From Candidatus Thorarchaeota archaeon (lineage in GTDB: Archaea > Asgardarchaeota > Thorarchaeia > Thorarchaeales > Thorarchaeaceae): DNA of 6,149 nucleotides. The DNA lies in assembly GCA_030638785.1 (NCBI GenBank), contig DAOWDY010000027.1, forward strand, positions 1-6,149. Reading direction: 5' to 3'. The notes under the pieces were generated by a model. The model saw only the letters and a list, made by a program, of their open reading frames with translations. It had not been told where the DNA came from and made no database searches. A program made the translations under genes and the position numbers. Below are positions 4,868-6,149 of the stretch, piece after piece (the stretch's first letter is position 1; every line of letters starts with the position of its first letter).

Positions 4868-6149
4868 TTACTCTTCTTGCCATTTACCTGATTGAATGTA
4901 CTTTGGAATTCCGCTCGAGTCCTGTGTGCCGACCTTTACAGTCCAGCCTGAGGCTTCTTCTGTCTCACCACTGATTCTAGCTGCCATTCCTGGACTAATG
5001 AGAATCCTGTGATTCACCTTATCTGCAATGCCAACTTCCTCAAGGGTCTCTGCGACCTTCTCAGCAGTCAACTTTCTCCCGGCTACTGCAGACTGTACAC
5101 TCATGCCTTCTGTATCGACAACCACCAGATAGGCATCAACGTTACCCTGCTTGATGTCACTTTCAACTGTGAAGAACGTCAATGCAAAGTTTGTAGTATA
5201 CATCACTGGTGAGTCTGGTCCTACATTGCCATATTCTTTCAGACCAGCTTCCACCGCAACCGGTTTGACTGGATCAGTGTAGATATTATTGCGTAGGAAG
5301 GTAATCGGCAGATTAGTCCACATGTCAAGGCTGTGAATAACAACGATGTCAGAATACCTGACGATTTGAGCAGAAGCTACAAGGACTTCGTCCCATTTTG
5401 TCAGTTCTGGTGCTTCGCCCTCTTTGTAGTCAGCCCAAACAGAAATTGGCGAACCAAGCAATGGATAGCCAAGTGCTTCGTTATCGTTGATTGTTGTAGA
5501 GCGCCTTAGCTGTGTGAATTTGTCAATCATTGTTCCGAGGCCTCCTTTTGAAGCAGTCCCTGGATCGATAACAATTTCATTGACTCCTGCTGCTCTGAGA
5601 GTATTAACCAAAGTAGCTACATCGTCAAGAGTTCCTGATGCATAGGCGACAAGTGGTAGATTGTGTTTTATCGCAATCTCACTTACTTCAGCCCATGTAT
5701 CCAGAGTAGCAGCATAAAGGAGTGGACGCTTGTCGGCAATAGCATTTGCTGCAGTTGCCAACATCTTGGGGTCAAGAGAGCACAACATGATTGGCCAGTC
5801 AGTCAATTCTGCAACTTTCTTGGCCGCTTTTGCAAATGTTTCTGGATTCTGAGAAACTCCTCGTAAAGCAATACCATCTAGACGTAGATTCTGCCCAATG
5901 TAGACATATGTCCACTCTTCGATGTCCTTTACTCTTTTAGAGAGTCCTTCAGAGTCAAGTGTGTCAGATACATCAACAAAAAAGGATGTTTCATTGGTGT
6001 ATCTTAAATCATGTCTATATAGGACGAGTTTTCCACCAATACTTGCAGCCTTCTCACCCACACCAATAGTGACCTCGCGTACTGGTGGTCGAATAAGGTC
6101 TTCCAACTTATCGCGTTTTTTGTCATATTTGGCTTCATTATAGAGTGGA
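4868..6149 (-). CDS. cdhE: Acetyl-CoA decarbonylase/synthase gamma subunit, corrinoid iron-sulfur protein large subunit (5' end cut by the right edge)
   Basis: CdhE (bacterial counterpart AcsC) pairs with CdhD to take the methyl group from methyl-tetrahydropterin onto a cob(I)amide and pass it to the acetyl-CoA synthase centre, in the cytoplasmic ACDS complex. The visible 426 residues hold the TIM-barrel block (V-R-E-V-T-I-G-V-G-E-K-A, L-Y-R-H near its start; P-I-M-L-C-S-L-D-P; V-I-D-P-G-T) and the C-terminal corrinoid-contacting block (V-D-T-E-G-M-S-V, V-N-H-R-I-L-I-S-P-G-M-A-A-R, T-E-E-A-S-G-W). The frame stays open upstream of TTG 6106 to the edge, reading P-L-Y-N-E-A-K-Y-D-K-K-R-D-K, which matches the linker before the barrel in this family. 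The true start and the N-terminal four-cysteine [4Fe-4S] domain therefore lie outside the window, an estimated 35-45 residues away. Only one cysteine is visible here. cooC follows downstream; other ACDS subunits are likely beyond the edge. Confidence 0.93.
   Translation of the reverse strand, partial: PLYNEAKYDKKRDKLEDLIRPPVREVTIGVGEKAASIGGKLVLYRHDLRYTNETSFFVDVSDTLDSEGLSKRVKDIEEWTYVYIGQNLRLDGIALRGVSQNPETFAKAAKKVAELTDWPIMLCSLDPKMLATAANAIADKRPLLYAATLDTWAEVSEIAIKHNLPLVAYASGTLDDVATLVNTLRAAGVNEIVIDPGTASKGGLGTMIDKFTQLRRSTTINDNEALGYPLLGSPISVWADYKEGEAPELTKWDEVLVASAQIVRYSDIVVIHSLDMWTNLPITFLRNNIYTDPVKPVAVEAGLKEYGNVGPDSPVMYTTNFALTFFTVESDIKQGNVDAYLVVVDTEGMSVQSAVAGRKLTAEKVAETLEEVGIADKVNHRILISPGMAARISGETEEASGWTVKVGTQDSSGIPKYIQSGKWQEE

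Noticed and set aside
5009..6143. Plus-strand frames opposite cdhE
   Set aside because: They are antisense to a strongly conserved protein, low in complexity, and show no supporting ribosome-binding context.
1..6149. CRISPR array, tRNA, rRNA, insertion sequence or phage attachment site
   Set aside because: I saw no regularly spaced repeats, tRNA-like cloverleaf, rRNA stretch, transposase motif or terminal inverted repeats with target duplication.

Overview
The window looks archaeal. Its right half carries the acetyl-CoA decarbonylase/synthase (ACDS) corrinoid subunit of CdhE type and a CooC-type nickel-insertion ATPase. Usable Shine-Dalgarno sequences are of the GGAG/GAGG/GGTGA kind, and several genes appear to use TTG or GTG starts. 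Base composition is moderate, a little AT-rich by eye. An anaerobic archaeon using the archaeal Wood-Ljungdahl pathway fits. An Asgard (for example Thorarchaeia-like), Bathyarchaeia or Archaeoglobi origin would all be compatible, and I cannot choose between them from sequence alone.

Layout. At the left edge (1-145, minus) is the 5' end of a gene cut by the window: 48 residues with the paired CPxC / CPEHG signature found at the N-terminus of one class of archaeal radical SAM enzymes. A 236-base divergent intergenic region follows. Next, on the plus strand, is a small gene for a winged-helix-like protein anchored by two C-terminal membrane helices (382-897). From 939 to the right edge every gene is on the minus strand. 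In transcription order they are: cdhE (cut at its 5' end by the right edge), cooC, a 157-base intergenic region with a candidate promoter and repeated sequence elements, a CoA-transferase/acetyl-CoA hydrolase fused to a GNAT acetyltransferase, and 29 bases later an alpha/beta-hydrolase with the full catalytic pentad of HLD-I haloalkane dehalogenases. The last gene converges on the small plus-strand gene with a 41-base gap.

How the genes may work together. CdhE carries the methyl group on its corrinoid to the site of acetyl-CoA synthesis, and CooC loads nickel into the CO dehydrogenase (or ACS) metal cluster, so this pair belongs to acetyl-CoA synthesis or cleavage. The CoA-transferase/GNAT fusion would act on acyl-CoA downstream of it, moving CoA between acyl groups and acetate or possibly hydrolysing acetyl-CoA, with an acetyltransferase that may use the same acetyl-CoA pool. 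The dehalogenase, probably co-transcribed with it, would release halide and an alcohol from haloalkanes. A dehalogenation-to-acyl-CoA link is inference.

The least expected items are the dehalogenase beside a CoA-transferase in a Wood-Ljungdahl neighbourhood, the CoA-transferase-GNAT fusion, and a perfect 10-bp inverted repeat whose arms flank the candidate promoter with centres 63 bp apart.
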